Assembly: GCA_013397435.1 (NCBI GenBank)
Contig: VZRG01001331.1
Span: 25,940-89,939, forward strand
Source of the DNA: Erythrocercus mccallii
Taxonomy: Eukaryota > Chordata > Aves > Passeriformes > Dicruridae
Length of the DNA: 64,000 bases
Reading direction: 5' to 3'
Shown here: positions 36,721 through 51,252 of the stretch, piece by piece
How the letters are laid out: every line of letters starts with the position of its first letter
Numbering within the stretch: position 1 is the stretch's first letter
Position numbers and translations under genes: made by a program
Notes under the pieces: generated by a model
Told to the model about the DNA's origin: nothing
Database searches by the model: none
What the model saw: only the letters and a program-made list of their open reading frames with translations

Positions 36721-38462
36721 TGGTCAGTTGGTCCCATGATTCTTCATATTTCATAATGTACTTCACTATCAGCTTTTTGTTTTAATTTACTTTTTCTTTC
36801 TTCAGAAGGTGAGTGAAAAAAAAGTAAGAAAATAAAACTGTGTAATAGCAAAGCAAATAAAACTGGTTTTGTAATGTGAATACTTTCTAAAAGAAGATAA
36901 TTTTACATCTGGAATTACAGGTAACTGGGAGCTTTCTTCTGTCTTTAATTTTTGTTCTTCATATAATTCTTTTGTTGAAAATAATCACTGTAATTTTTAG
37001 GAGCTCAGCACAAACTTAAACCTCATCCAGCAGACAAAGATCCTTGACCAGTTTGGGGGAAGAATATTTTAACTGCTATCTGTGTTTCCCAAGTATTATG
37101 CATGTGATCCACAAATAGGCAGTTCAGGAACTGGTTTGTGTGACTGATCCTGTGAGTAAATTTACTCAAGTGGCTTTTCAGGTTCTGTGTCTTTCTCCTT
37201 GCTTGTATACTTGTCTTTCTCTCCCTGTAGTATCTGAGACTGTTCTTTGAAAGTATGTTTTCTCTTTGAATGTAAGATTTTAAAAATTAATAAAAATTAT
37301 ATAATTATGTGTTATTTTAGGCCAACAAACTTGACAAGTGCTCATAGTTCTGACTGGTCCACAAAATATCCATCTAGCTTCCTCCTTCTTTTCCCAAGGG
37401 ATGAAACTTTCAAGCATCATCTGATAAAACGGAGACCATAAGTGGAAAAGATCCAAAGCCACTAAACTAAAGTCACAGGAATGTCCTGGGTCACTGCAGT
37501 GGTAGTAGGTAGCAATAAACAAGGAAAAAGTAAGCTTGGTCTGGGGGCAAATGCTGTTCTGCCTCCAGTGTTTCTTTCCAGTTCTCTTCCCTGGACAAAA
37601 ACCTTGCCATCCATAAGTTTCCGATTTGATGGATTGTTCTGAATGCTAGAAGGAGTAACTTGAATGGTTCAGTTACTCACAGTTTGTAAGGTGGTGCAAA
37701 CAGTGTTATTTTGCTGTGCCACGCATCTGCATCAATTCTGAAGACATTTGGACCAGGACATGGCATCATTGAGTCATTCCTCAGACTGCCAGGGACCAAG
37801 CAGCAGCCAGGGAACAGCTTTCCATCAGCAGGCCCCAGGGCAGCTATTTACCAGGAGGCATTGGCCCTGTGCTTGCACAAGGCTGAGGTGTCAGAGCAGA
37901 GGGTAGAAACCTTCTGCTTCTACTGTCAGATACATGTCCAAGCCTTTTGCCTTTCAGGGGGACTACTGGGCAGGTATACAACATCTCCAAGTGTTTAGAG
38001 CCTGCCCAGGCTACAAGGAGGCAACTAGCTTTCTTCCTTTTGTTTAAAATATTTTATCTGTATTTCTGACTAACCTCTTCAGGAACATTCTTGGAAATCT
38101 GGGGGAATAGTAATTTCTGGGGATGCATAAACATGCCAGTAATTATAGGAGCTGTTTGCTGTGGCTCTTATCCACTCCAGCAACCTGAGATAGTAGAGAC
38201 GCAGTCAAATGAGAAGTGAGAAGGAAGATCTGACAAGGTGTGAGAAGCCCCTATGTGGATAGTAAATGTACACTGTATTTAGCATGTCTTGCTCTTCCCT
38301 TCCCAAAGAGGGATCCTCTTGGATTGTTCAAATTACTGTAATGTAGGTCACAAACATGCTAATAAATAAAAAGTAGAGGCCAACATTTCTTTTTCAATTG
38401 TTCTAAACTATCTTAGATATGTATCCATGTATATACACCAGCATGGCATTAAAGAAGGCCCG
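36721..38462. other. Non-coding stretch, nothing recognised
   Basis: AT-rich sequence with a 95-codon plus-strand frame (37711-37998) in a GC-richer patch; it contains several Cys residues but no spacing that fits a known zinc-binding domain. No mobile element recognised. Confidence 0.55.
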
Positions 38463-38504
38463 GGGAAGATATTTTTCCTGTTAGGAAAGATATTTTTCCT
38501 GTTA
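38463..38504 (+). repeat. 21-bp tandem duplication
   Basis: Two adjacent 21-base units share AAGATATTTTTCCTGTTA and differ by one base near their start. Likely a small slippage or repair duplication. Confidence 0.9.
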
Positions 38505-41500
38505 CCAACAATAGCTTTTCTTTTCATGTTTTGTTAGCTTCTATTGCTCAGCTGAATTTGCCATGGTGTGTGTGCATTTAATGTGCTCTCTAGGGATGGA
38601 GGGAAAATGCAAGCCCAGTTTTTGAAAGTGTGGCCTGTCTAAGTCATAAGGCTATATGTGACACCGGGCACTGTCACACATACATCAGAAGGACCAGCTT
38701 GTCCTGGCCTGGCCTTCAACTTTAGAAGTCAAGCTTGCCTGACAAGCTATAGAATAAAGGTAGTCTTGTAAGTTCAGAATTCCTCTTATGCTGGGTACTG
38801 CAGGTTTTGGGAATGAATTTCATAATTAGTTCTCATTTTATGTCCTGAAATGACATGTTCAAAACAGGATGTGGCCTTTCCCAGAGTCTGTTGGGATTGG
38901 AAATCAGATCTGGAGCCAAATCCAATGGTTTAACACATCTGTACTGGAAAGAGCATATTATACTTTTACGTTATTTGATATACTTGTATACTGTATACTC
39001 TCTTATGCTGTTTTATACAATGATAAACTTCGGATGAACTGCCTTAATGGGAATTTCCTGAGTTTTAATCTTGATCCTGTCACACTACTTATCCTTTCTC
39101 ACTTATGTACTGCTTTTTTTTTTTTTTAATAAACACCATTATGTTATATAAGCTATTAGTAGGATACTGAAAATATCACCTGGGTAAGCTTTTGTATCCT
39201 TTTTATGTGTTCTTCTTTGCATTATCTGACCTTTAGAAAAATATGATTAAAGTACATTTTAAGCTGTACCTAAATGATTTTAAATGAATTGTTTACTAGA
39301 TATATGACATTTACATGCAGTGTGAGTTATTTATGCATGTGAAAGAAGAGATTAAGAGAGCTTTTTTATACTAGGTGTACAATAACACATTTATGTTAAG
39401 TGTCCACCTGCCATCAATGGCCTTTGCTGTGCTGTTGATGGTTTTACTTTCATCAACCCTTGTTATCTTGAGATACTTTTTTGTGAACTTAGTCAGAGAT
39501 GCACCACGATGCTGAATTCTACTGTGTCTCTGTGAGCAGGTAATTTCCACTTATTCATGGGCCCATCTGGTTCCTTCAGAGGTTGCTGCCTCTGACTGAA
39601 CCAAGGCTTTGCTTTCACACAATATAGTATAGTTTGTGTAAATGTATATATTTTTCATCTCTTTGGAATCAATTAGGGAGTAGCAAAGGCATATCTTACC
39701 TCAGGAAAGGAGGTGAGGCAGCAGTGGTCTTCTGGAATGGTGTTCAGCCTGAGAATGCTGATGGCTTAGAGCGGCAGCCTGATGCCATATTCCTGCTGGA
39801 GATTCAGCACCCTGAGCTGTAGGAATAAAAAGCAGGTCTCCAGCTTCTGAGAGAAAGTGCAGCCCAGGAGATAAGGCAAGCCTGCACGAAGTATTTCATG
39901 CCCATTCCCTGCAACTCCCTTTTGTATCTTCATGCATGTTCCTTCTCTGTTTGGAATGCTCCTGTTCTATTACATGTCTATTCAAACATGGCACATAAGC
40001 AGCTGCCTGTAAAGCAGCATGAGACTGTATGTGTGAAAGTTAGAGGCAAAGTCAGGTAGGTGAAAGCTCTTCCCAAACTTTTTGGACCTCTCCAGTGTCT
40101 TCCAAAGGCATCAAAATCACGTTTACAAAGTGACACAGCTTCTTCCTATCTTTGGGGCCTCTATCATCAAGGTACTTATAAGAAACACACAAAATACAAC
40201 ATTGGATTTTTATATTTTTCAGTTTTTTGGGGCTTGGCTTGGCAGATGTTCCTGTGTACCCATTCAGTCTGTTTCCATGCATCTTCTGCAGATACTAATA
40301 TGCAGCATATAGTCCTTGTAAGTGTGTTGGCTCCCGTTTATAGGCTGCTCTCATTTCTTCTGCTCCCCTGCTTCAAAACCATTCACAAATGGGGATACAG
40401 TGATGCCCAGTATGTCAGAACTCACAGAATGGGAAACTTCATACTTAGAAGAGTGTCTTTGCTACAGCCTAATCCTCTGCCAATTTTCTTTGGCTGTGAT
40501 GACACTAGCTTGCTGTATTTGAGAAATATGTTCTGTTAAATGATTCAGTGGTGGGGTTTTTTTCTCCAAAGGTTCCTCATTTTTTTTCCAAAACAAGAAG
40601 GTAGTTGGTACAGGGAGTACCACTGACCATCAAAGTGTTTGTACTTCATGGACTTACCTGATGGTTGATATTCATATGTCTTTGCTGCTTTGATTCAAGC
40701 AAATATTGGGATTGAATTTGGCTAATTAACACGACAAAGTCAATGTCAAGACCCATTGTGATGAAGAAAGAGAATTCTTATTTGCAGGGTAGTTTCTCAA
40801 CAGCCTGGCTGCAGAGAAACACTTTCCCTCCTTGAATTGTGTGGGTCATGTAGTCTTGAGGAAAATAGCTCAATGGTGATTAATTTGTTGATTTTTTACA
40901 CTGGTTTGTTTTCCAAAAGAATTCCTAAGAAGGCAACAGAGCTGTCACTTATCCTGTTCCCATCACACAGTCTTCTAGCTTAATTTTTCATTCCTGAAGT
41001 TCTATTCTATTACTTCAGCTGAGGAAGACTAGTACCTGCTTAAAGCTGCACCTAACTTCAGAGAGTGGGATTGAGAGTGGGATTACCCATCTGGAGATCT
41101 CCCATCTGGCTGTCTGCAGCCTTCAGCTGTCTCCAATGGCCATACCCTGCTCCAACTGCATCCGTGCAAGGTTTGTTACCGTAACATCAATGTGCTCACC
41201 TGCATGTCATAGAGATGGGTCTTAAAGGCCTCATTTAGTCATGACATTTAAACGGGTTCTTTCTCCTGATTATGAGGACTGGCATATTGCCGTGGTTTGA
41301 CACTGGCCAAACACCAGGCACCCACGAAAGTCAGTCACTTACCCTCTCCTACAGCTGGGCAGAGGAGAGGGGAAAAAGAATTCATGAAGGGCTCATGAGT
41401 TTGTCAGTGAGGCTGAAGATGAGCAGTGTTGGGAAACCTGAGCCATCAGCTGTCTATGCATTTCAGAAAATTGTTCCAAGTTTGTTGTTGTTCCCCACTG

Positions 41501-44500
41501 CAGAGAATTAATTAGTTATGAAATTAAATGCTTAAAAGGGTTATTTTGGGGCTTATAAAATCTGTATAAAACCAAATAGGAATGATTCAATTGTTTATAT
41601 AAAGAACTTCTTCCAAGAATATTTGATCTCTTTACTACAAGCCTCACTATTTCTTACATCTCTGCTTAGAGAAAAATAGACACATGAAATAATAGTTTTA
41701 AATCTTCACTAGCCCTTCCTTTTAATTTCTTTTTACTATGTGATTGTGTAGTTCCATAAACACAGCATGTTAACAACATGACAATATCTTTCAAATATGG
41801 TTTTGCTGAGGGATGTCTTTTTCTGCCAGTCGGTATTTGGGTTTGTTGCTCCTTTGGCCCCTCCCTTTGGAGCTCTGGGTCTTTTCTGCCAGCTTTGGGC
41901 AAAAGGAGTGTGTGTTTGTATGTTTACATGAGTGTGCGTGCAGGAAGGGGGGCTGTCCTCTTTGGTACCACTGTGTCAGTATTATAATGGGGTTTTGTTA
42001 TGGGTTTAATTGATAAAATAAATGTCTCCTATTTGATAACAAATACTGCAGTGTTTTTTAAACTTTATCTTGGAATTTAGGACACTATGTTTCATTAATG
42101 AAAAAAAAATTGTATTTCTACTGATAGCATTTTAATTCACTTCAAAGTGCTGTGGATTCCAATTCTGTAGAGTTAGGTTTTAATAAGATGATACAACTTT
42201 TCTCTTCAATGACAACTACTCTATTTTATTGTTCAGCATTGCTCTACATTTTGAAACAAACTGAATACAAAAGTTTTGAACAAGAAAGAAATAGCAAGGC
42301 AGCTACCAAAATATCGTTTATGACTACTTTTTTTTTTAAGCAGGTAACTTTTTGAAAGGCTATATTCTTGAATCTCCAAAATATTTAAGTTGCTGTCATG
42401 AGAACCTCTGTGAGCAAAGGAAGACAGAGAACTCAAGTGCCTCATTCTTATAGTGTGAAATGAAGTTTGTGGGTGGACTTTTCACAGAGCTGCATTATGC
42501 TTTGTCTCCATGTGACATGCTGGTTAAATGGACAGGACAAGCCTTTGTAGTTTTGCAATGTCCCAGTGTTCTTTAGCACATAAGGAGAGTGCAGTATTGG
42601 TGCAGCTGCTCATAAACTGGTGATTGAAAACCTTGTTCAGAGCAAGGCAGAAAATGCTACATCATAATTCTGAATCTGAGTTTTGAAGATGCTTCTGGCA
42701 ATGTGAAACACTCCCTTTGCTTAAAAACATGATTACCTCTAATCCTCGTTGTGTGATGCTGCAGATGGAGACAGTACTAAGCATCCATTAGCAATTCAGA
42801 TACACAGGGCTGAGGTTGAAGTTTTGATCTTTTATGTTCTCTGAGGATCTCTGAAGAGTATTTTTGGCCTGGGGGTTTTACACAGCCCTATTTTGTGAGA
42901 AGTGCTGAGCTCCCATTTCTTTTCTTTCTGCTTTGCTGAGGGTGGGGTTCTGAAAGCCACTGCTGAAAACTTCAGTTGTAGCTTGCCTTTTTGAAGTAGT
43001 TGCATTTTAAATACGTAGAGGGCTTAAAGTATTCTAATTTCTCTGGTAATTATAAGTGCCTTCCTTGAGCCGAGAGGAGACTCACTGACAACACTTTCCA
43101 CACTTGCTCCCCAACTCATGTAAAATCTCATACCTCAGGGTACCAGAGCTGTTCTTCAGTGCTGACCTGGACACTAACCTCTTATTTTAGGAAGGAAGGA
43201 AGGGTTTGGCCTGAACTGAGACCTGGAGATGTTTGCTAGAAGGCTGGAGTGTATAAACCAATAAGGAGATGTTATCTGTTGCAGCTGCCACCCTGCACCA
43301 GGTGCTGCTGTGAGTTTTTGCTGTTTGTAGAGTCCCAAAGAGCTGGTGCCATGCGGGGAGACCAAACTGGAGGACCAAGAGAATGTCAATTATGTGCTCA
43401 CCTGAGGGGTTTCAGATGTCCTGGAAAACCCATACAAAACTTCTAGGATTCATCTGATACCTTCCTTGCCCAGGTTGTGCAGCGGGACAACACCACTTGG
43501 TGCCATTTTAACCTTGATCTGATGAAGACTGGATGTTTGTCTGGTAGTTCTGTGCTGATGATTTTGACGTTTTCTATATACTGAGAGACTGGTTTTCTGG
43601 ATACTTGTGGGGTTTATCATGATCGTGGAAATTCAATATAAGAGGACAAATCTGTCCTTACTATTATTTTTTTTTAACTCATGGTTGGTTGGTTTAGGAA
43701 GCAGCTAGCATGGAACAGGGTGAAAATATCAATTGACATTTAGATCACATGTGAAGGCAGTATTTCATACATGTATTTCATCTGCTGGATGTATACAATG
43801 ATGGGACTCGTGAGATTGTTTCTGTTACACTGGCTGCCGTATAAAAGATTAAAGCTTGGAGCAGTTTGTTTAATTAATTCCACTGTAGCTGAGCCTGCTG
43901 CTAGTATGTGACCAAAAGCACAGAGACAAAGGAGGGTCTTCAGAACGTGTTAACTGCGGGGCAGCGGGGGCGGCTTCACAAAGGTCACAGCAAAGAGCCC
44001 AGCCCAGCTCGGGGGGTGAGTGATCTCCCTGCAAGAGAGAGCAAATGCTGCTTTCACACACGTGAGGCTCTTATTTGCTCACGATGTGACAGTAGAAAAG
44101 AGAATCAGAATTAGTTCATATAGGCATTCTTTTATTTTTGTCTTTTTCTTGATGACTCCCTGTTGTTACTGAAAACTAACGTTTTCCAATATTAAAATAT
44201 TGCATGGGCTATCAATATTCTAGTATAGTCTTTCATGTTCAGAATGTGGAAGGGGGTTGCTAGAAGAGAACTTCCTGTATTTAATTAAGTAGCTTATATA
44301 TACATGGTAGTTTTCAGAAAAATTAACTGAATAATCTCAGGGTATTTCAGGGTGCATAGTGCGAAATGATATATTTCAATATTGCACCATCCTACCATAT
44401 CAATATTTGTTATTAAAGAAAATCTTGTAAAACAGCAACAACCCTCCCTGCCCCCCAAATCATGATTATTCAATAATTTTACCAGTTAATTTTCTCACAT

Positions 44501-46269
44501 CTGTGTGTTTCTTTTTTTTCTTACAATCAGAAAACAGCGCATACAAAAACTCTGTTAGTCCTTTTATCTTTGCACGGGATCACCTGGAATGATCTCAGCA
44601 TTTCCATACAAGCAGCAAAGAGCTGCTCATTCTAGTGTCAGACTTGCTTTCTGGCCCAACAGGTACTGGATTACATGCTGAGGTTCTATTACTGTCAATT
44701 GTATATTTATAATCTTTAAAGCACCTCTTTTCAGAAGGAAATTAAACTCCTTGGACAGGATTTGTAAAGTTATTGAGGTTCCTGCAATGCAGATAATCTC
44801 TGGCTGGGACTTTTAAAATATGAATTGGGACTCCCATATACTTCTGAGACTCCAGGGTAGTCCATTGCTTGCATCTTTAGGCCAAATGAGGTCTCACTTC
44901 CTGAGGATGGCATTTAGGAAATGCTGTCATTTGGAGATGTATCCAAAAGCATGCAAATATTTTGCTGAGTAAGACCAGCCTTTAAAAATTGTGTTTTAGT
45001 GTTCTGTGTCGTTTGGCTGACAGACCGTGCTTTCAGTTCTGGGGGATGTGTGTGCCTGGCTGAATTTCAGTTCTGTGTTTCCTGAATATGCAGGCTTTGT
45101 GCAGAAAATGGTGAACCTTACTGCTAGCACTAGTGTATGAAAGGAAGGTTTTATTACAAGCTGCCTGATGTGTCACCCAAAGTCCCTTAAGGTAACTGCT
45201 CTCCTGTTGAGCCTGGGCTTGCCTGAACTTCATAAGCAAGCAGCTTCAGACTGTGTTTTTATCATGTCCTGAACAGTCTGAGGTAATCTCTCACACTAGC
45301 ATGTAAAGACCTATATAAATGCTAAATATTCCCAAAAGTTTGTCTTTGTGGGCATCCTTATTCCTTGCTGAAAAAATAAAATAATGCCATTAACATATTT
45401 TATAGAAAAAGTAGCCCATCTTTGGTTTGGGGTTTTTTTCCCACCTATTTCCCTCTCAGTCATGAGAAGAAAATCAACCTTTTGATGACCAAGGTATGTT
45501 TACAGGGGATATATATTATGGTTTTGGAGTTCTTGGCATCACCAGGACAAGAGGTTTAGGATTATGAATGGCTTTAAGGTTCATCTCTTTATCAAAAAAT
45601 TTCTCTGCAAAGCTGCTGTTGCAGTATCTTTAAAGAAACCAAACTATTCTAGCCTCATGTTGGGATTAGGAGTAAGGACTAAATTTCTCTAACTTTCTCT
45701 CATTTTGATATAATTTGGGAATATTTAGGCTTGAACATACTGCTGTTGGAACTTTGCAGTCAGTGTTTCATCACAAAGGTATTCACTGTAAGATGACAAC
45801 TTAGATCTAATTCAGAAACACATTGCATCCAATGACAATGTATTTGTTAGAATTAATTTTAGTGAAAAATCCTCAATACAAGAAGATGAGCAGCTTGGTG
45901 GCTGAGACCTGTTTAGTATCACAATGCATGTGTAGGCAGCACCCACTGTTCAGCATGGACCACATCCAGGGAGTCAGCCTGGAGCTGCTCTCTCAGGTGA
46001 GAATGAAGTTTGGCAGAGCATCCTTACTGCCATGCAGCAGCATCCAGCGTATGGCAGGTTCACCTTCTCCCTTGACTGAGGGAGCCTGGCCTGAGAGCAC
46101 ATGAATTGGCAATACAAAGTTTATATAATGCACAAACAAAGAACACCTGTTCAGTTCTGACAGCTAAATTAATGGAGATACAGCTATTGAAACACTGAAC
46201 TGGGAATTCTGATTTATTTGTGTGAAGATAATTTGTACATCAGTCCAGCGCAACCCTTGGATGGATATT
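38505..46269. other. Long non-coding stretch with small duplications
   Basis: At 41061-41084 GAGAGTGGGATT is duplicated in tandem, followed at 41086-41115 by a 15-base duplication sharing CCCATCTGG. A consensus NF-kB-type word GGGAATTTCC lies at 39049-39058. A GC-richer patch with an AAAGGTCA half-site and a GGTGAGT donor-like string lies at about 43960-44030. The 159-codon plus-strand frame at 40060-40539 is overlapped by other plus- and minus-strand frames and is not recognised. No gene or mobile element is called. Confidence 0.55.
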
Positions 46270-46315
46270 TATCTGTAAGCCTGGGAGCTTACAGATACTT
46301 CCCTAAGGAAGTATC
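46270..46315. repeat. Two overlapping, mutually exclusive hairpins
   Basis: The first stem pairs 46270-46280 (TATCTGTAAGC) with 46287-46297 (GCTTACAGATA) around a 6-base loop. The second pairs 46294-46302 (GATACTTCC) with 46307-46315 (GGAAGTATC) around CTAA. The bases GATA at 46294-46297 belong to both stems, so only one can form at a time. The layout resembles an alternating RNA structure, but no transcript is known here. Confidence 0.8.
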
Positions 46316-49300
46316 AAATGGGACATTTGACATGCAGAACCATTTATAAAATCCTGATGGTATTGGTGAGAGATGAGGAAGCATCCTTGTTGGTGGAGAC
46401 ATGATTGGGTGCCTGCTTTTTGTGTTTTCAGAAAAGAAACAAGCAAACAAACTGTGTAGGGTAGAAAAAAAAACATAGTGGTAGAAAGATTCAGCAGAAA
46501 ACCTGACATTCTTCTAGTGTTCAACAGAACTCCTAACAATAAATGTTATTTTTCTGCAGTGTGTCAGCCATCTAGGGTATTCAGATCAGCAGTGGTAAGA
46601 CTCATGGTCTTGCGAGAAAATTTATATCCATGACAAAAATGGAATGAAATCCAATTTCCCCCCTTTTTACGTATTTTATCTTGAACTGTATCTTATGTGA
46701 CAGGACTGCAATTAATATCTTGAAAAACAGAAGGCTCGTTAAATTGGCCTTGTTATGGTTGCTGAGGTGTTGTGCTGCTGCTGAAAGGGATTCCCCCATT
46801 ATCTGTGTTTGACACAAACTCTAATCCAGCAGGCCAATTCTGCTTTATCAAAGGTCTGTCACATGAGGGGAGATAATAATTATTCTGACTTGTACTAGCG
46901 TAAGGAATGTAGGCAGATACACAACCCTCTGTCAGAACCGGTCACATCTGCGTGCATTTACTGAGGTGTTCCCTTTCTGCAAAGGTGATTCCAAATATAG
47001 CTCTTTTACCTTTCACCACTGGGGATCCAGGTCATTCTGGTTCTTTAAAACGTCTTCTTTCAAGGAATATTTATGAAATGAAATCTCACAGCAAGAAGTG
47101 TCAAAGGGCAAGATTAATATCAATTCTGCAATTCCCTCCACAATTTATTGATGAAAAAAAATCCATCAGCCCTACATATCCAGCTTGCTTTGGAAGTTTG
47201 TTACCAATATATATATTCTCCTTTCTGAGGGGTCTTAATATGTGTCACAATATTACCTTATTTGCTGAAAATTTTCTGAACACTTGGTTTTACTTCATAT
47301 TGATACTCAGTTTATCAGGAACAGTAATTTTCTCTGTTTACAGAACTGCTCATAGAAAATGGATGAGGTTTAACAGGTGTGATAGTGTTTCAGTCCATTT
47401 GGTTTAGTTACACTAATAAACTAACGCAAGACTTGAGAACATCACCTGTAAATGCTTGCACAGATACTTTCATCCTATTGCAGTGTTAAGTGCTCAAAAG
47501 AAACATTAGTAGCTGCAATGCGGCCTCATATGTTTGCATGACAAACCACCTGCCCTAAACCACAATCCAAATGCTCTTTTATTTACATGTAAGACATTTT
47601 GTATAAGAAACTAGATCCATACAAATTACATATATATATATGTATGTTTGTATGTATAACCTATGCAAATGCTAGACATATTTTTGATTCTTCATTCTTT
47701 TCCTTGTATACTTATAGCATCTCTAACCAGAGGAGGATGCTTCCTTGTCTCCAGCAACACAAAGTACTTTCTGATTTGAGGGAAAATATAGGAACTGGGA
47801 GGAATGGCAACTGACAGTGCTCATGGCAAATGTTGGAATGATGATGCAACACCCTGTCCAGGACTGATTGCTGGAAGAATGTCAGAGGATTGAGGCAGAA
47901 GGGTGTTGTTTTCCATGCAAGTCATCATTTGGTTGTTTAAACTTTTTCTTTTCAGGAGTACAATTTCTTGGATTATGGGGAAACTGAGAGAACGCTGACT
48001 GTATTTTGCAACAGACCTCTTGGTACAGCAGTGCCAGTATCTACCAATGTTGGCTGAAGGCGGGAGAAGATAAGTATCCTTCCTCCCCAGAAAGAGGTGT
48101 GGGAATGTGCTTGCTGCAGAAGTTACCCTCACATCAAGGAGGAAGGTGTAAGGGTGCTGAGCCTGAATGAAAGCAGATACTGTCCTATAAGTGCCTGGAA
48201 AAGGTTTTGCATCAGAGTCTCCTTACTAACACAGCTTTGTGCCAGAGCCCTTGGCCTCCCCCTTCCTATTGTTTTGGGGCTGATGGCTGAAATGCTGAAT
48301 GTCCAAGAATCAGATGATTTCCCAGTCACTATTTTGTTCCTGGAAAAGCTGCTTCTGCTAATGAGGGCCTTATGTTTCTCATTTGCTCTGCTATGCAGAA
48401 AAGCTTCTACTGGGACTCTAACTCAGCAGACAACATTTGTCTCCTTCTCCAAGAGATGATTTGAGGCAGTGAACTGATGCCAAGAGATTGGGTCCTTTAT
48501 TTGCTGTTGAGAAGAAAACTCCCCTTTTTTCTTTCTTTCTTCCTCTTCTAAGGCAAAAAGCTCTTTAGTGTTTCTTTTGTCCCACATCAAATGATGAGGG
48601 AATAGCTGTATTTTACAAATGAACAGAGACAGAACACTGCATTAGAAAGACTTCAGTCTGATTTCTTAGGTACAGTGTGCAGAATGTTGGAATATCACAT
48701 AGAGACATCAAATCTAAAATCAGTTAGTCACAACCTGGAAATTATTAATACAATTTTCAGTCAAAACATCCAAAACAGATGAAGCTAAAACAAATTGAGG
48801 TTTCTGATCATGTAGATAATAATCTTTCCTTTTTTTCACTCTCATCTTCCATGAGCTCCCAATACTGTGTGTACTTCTAACATCATGTATCTTGATGCAT
48901 AATTGATGAGCTTAGTATAATGCCATGTTTGTTTATTCATGTCTACTTCAGATTTATTAGAAAAAATGTCCTGAAAGTCAGTGTTGGAAAGAGAAAGCGT
49001 GGAGCTAAGTTTTTAATGAATAATTTGTTGTGAAGTTGATGCTTTTGCAGATGTAGATCATCAGTTAAATAAACACGATTACAGACAACAAAATGGTCCT
49101 GGTGGGGTATTCTACACCCCCTGAAACATAACCAGACCCATCTGTACAGAGTTCTTGCAGGCTTGTAGAGCTGCTGCCTTGTACTTGCAATGATCTTCTT
49201 GTCAGCTGCACAGTGGCAGTCTGGGGCAGCAGAAACTCCCCAGGCATTGCCATGCCTGGAGCAGTCAACACCTGCATCTCAAGTTGAGGAGGGGAACTGC

Positions 49301-51252
49301 TCCTGCCTTCTGTAAGGCTTGGAGCCAGACAGACTCTTCTTAGTTACTTAGAGTATTCAGAGGTGACACCTACATGAACTGAGGTTTGCATGGATTATCA
49401 GAGCACAGCTCTGCTTGTGCTTTCAAATTTTCATTCATTTTTTGTTGCACGATGTCTTAAGCATTTTCCAAGATGTGGCAGGAAGGATACAGAAACATGT
49501 GGCCATACTTTCTGCAGTAAGTCTGTCTTTCCACTGTAGTGGACTGAGGTTTCAAAGGGAAAGTCCAAGAATTGATAATGGCTGGGAATAATTCAGTTAC
49601 TCAAGACTGAGTGAGCAAATGCTGAGAAAGTTGTGATTCCAAACATGGTCTGATGCAAGAGGTTGATGTACTCTAGGCGCTTCTGAACATAATTAGCAAA
49701 CAACCAGATTCTTTCCTCTGAGTCCTCCTAATCTGAAGGAAAGAATGGAAAGAAAAATCTTGCATATGCAAAGCTCAGGACTGTGAGTTATTCCAAAACA
49801 GTGGGGCTAAAAATACAACTTTAAGTGTTTAGGGAAAGATAACCTTTTAAAGTCTTTCATTTGGAGATCTGGCAAACTAGAGAAATGGAAGCTAAGATTT
49901 ATGCTTGCACTGAGAGCTGATTTCTTGAGGTCAGTGACATTGGAGTCAGTTTTAGCGGATTGTGAGGAACTTAGGTTTTTTAAAATAATTGCACAGAGGC
50001 ATCTCAATATTTTGTTAAAATGATTTAAAGGAAACAAATTAAGTGGTTTATCTGAAAATACTGAGGCAAAGTATTTGTGTTTTGAATGTTAGACTGTAGG
50101 CGTGAGGCTGGTATTTTCCAAGAAAATGTGATTTTGGGGAATTCTGTGGAAATTTCAAGAGATTATAAACTAGCAACAGGAATGAAATTCAGTGTCTTTG
50201 TCAACTGAAATATACTTATTGAAGAAATACTATAGATGTCAACAATTGAATAGTGCAGGGAGTGGAAGACTAACTCCTGTTTATCCTTTAATCCTCCTTA
50301 ACTTCCCTCTGCTCAATCTAAGTATCAAGATGACTGATTTCTAACTACACCTAGCAAAAAAAGAGATTTGTTTCTTTTTACCCTTTAAATTTTAAGCCTG
50401 GTGTGGATTTTTAGAAAGGAATGTCTTTATGGAAATTGGCTATGCCAGTGGACATAGAATTTTCGAAGGATGGAATCCGAAGAAGTTAGACTTCAATGCA
50501 ACACCTTATCTAAATATTCCCCACAGGTAACTACATATTCAGCTAACTGCTGCTAAATTAATAGCTCTCCTGGAAACACTGTCCTTGCACTTCAGAATAT
50601 CAGAAACGCTTTCTGTTTTAATTCCTTATACATAAGGAAAAGTAGAACGGGTTCCAATAGGAATAGGACAAGAAAATGGGATGCACATGTGTGAGAAGTT
50701 TAACATATGTGTAAGTGCTCAAAGAACTGCAGCCTGTACTGATAAAAATTACAGATTTTAAAATTTAATTACTTTTTTACTCTGAATGGTTGTCGAATGG
50801 CTTTCTAGTCTTGTTTGGAAATATATTTTCTTTTAGAGTTTACAGTATTTCAAACTGCACAAAATATACAGTTCTTAGCTGTACAGCAGAGTACAGGTCA
50901 TTATTCTGGAAAACTACTCTTTCTTGCCTGAGTTTTCTCCCAGTTTCTCTAAGCTATTACAGACAGCTTGAAACACCTTTTTGCACTTATGCCTCTCTTG
51001 CATCCGTATTTTCTATCCTATAGATCATGCTATATTAAAAGAGTATGGCAGTTAAAAGTGATTGTGGCAATGTATCAAAGTTATTTCAAGAGTAACCTGG
51101 TTTTTAATTTTCTATTAATAGGCAGTATTTTTATAATAAGTTTGGGTGGAGGTTTTTTCTGGCAGTCATTATTCATCAAAAATTATGATGAATTGTGAAA
51201 GATTTTTGTATATCTCCAAAAGGGTAACTCAGTGCTTTTTTATTGGCTCTAG
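46316..51252. other. Non-coding stretch, nothing firm
   Basis: Includes a TA/TGTATG microsatellite-like tract at 47628-47658. A 151-codon plus-strand frame at 46952-47407 has a hydrophobic stretch near its C-terminal third, but the bases are T-rich there and no family is recognised. GC-richer patches near 48.2 kb and 49.1-49.3 kb carry only short overlapping frames. Confidence 0.55.
47628..47658. repeat. TA / TATG simple repeat
   Basis: ACATATATATATATGT is followed by ATGTTTGTATGTATA, a short compound TA/TATG microsatellite. Confidence 0.9.

Noticed and set aside
39049..39058. NF-kB consensus GGGAATTTCC
   Set aside because: A single 10-base match in 64 kb of AT-rich DNA is not evidence of a functional site.
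40060..40539. 159-codon plus-strand open frame with hydrophobic stretches
   Set aside because: Overlapped by frames in both directions; hydrophobicity follows T-richness; no family recognised.
46952..47407. 151-codon plus-strand frame with a possible membrane segment
   Set aside because: T-rich composition explains the hydrophobic run; no homology, no promoter or splice context.
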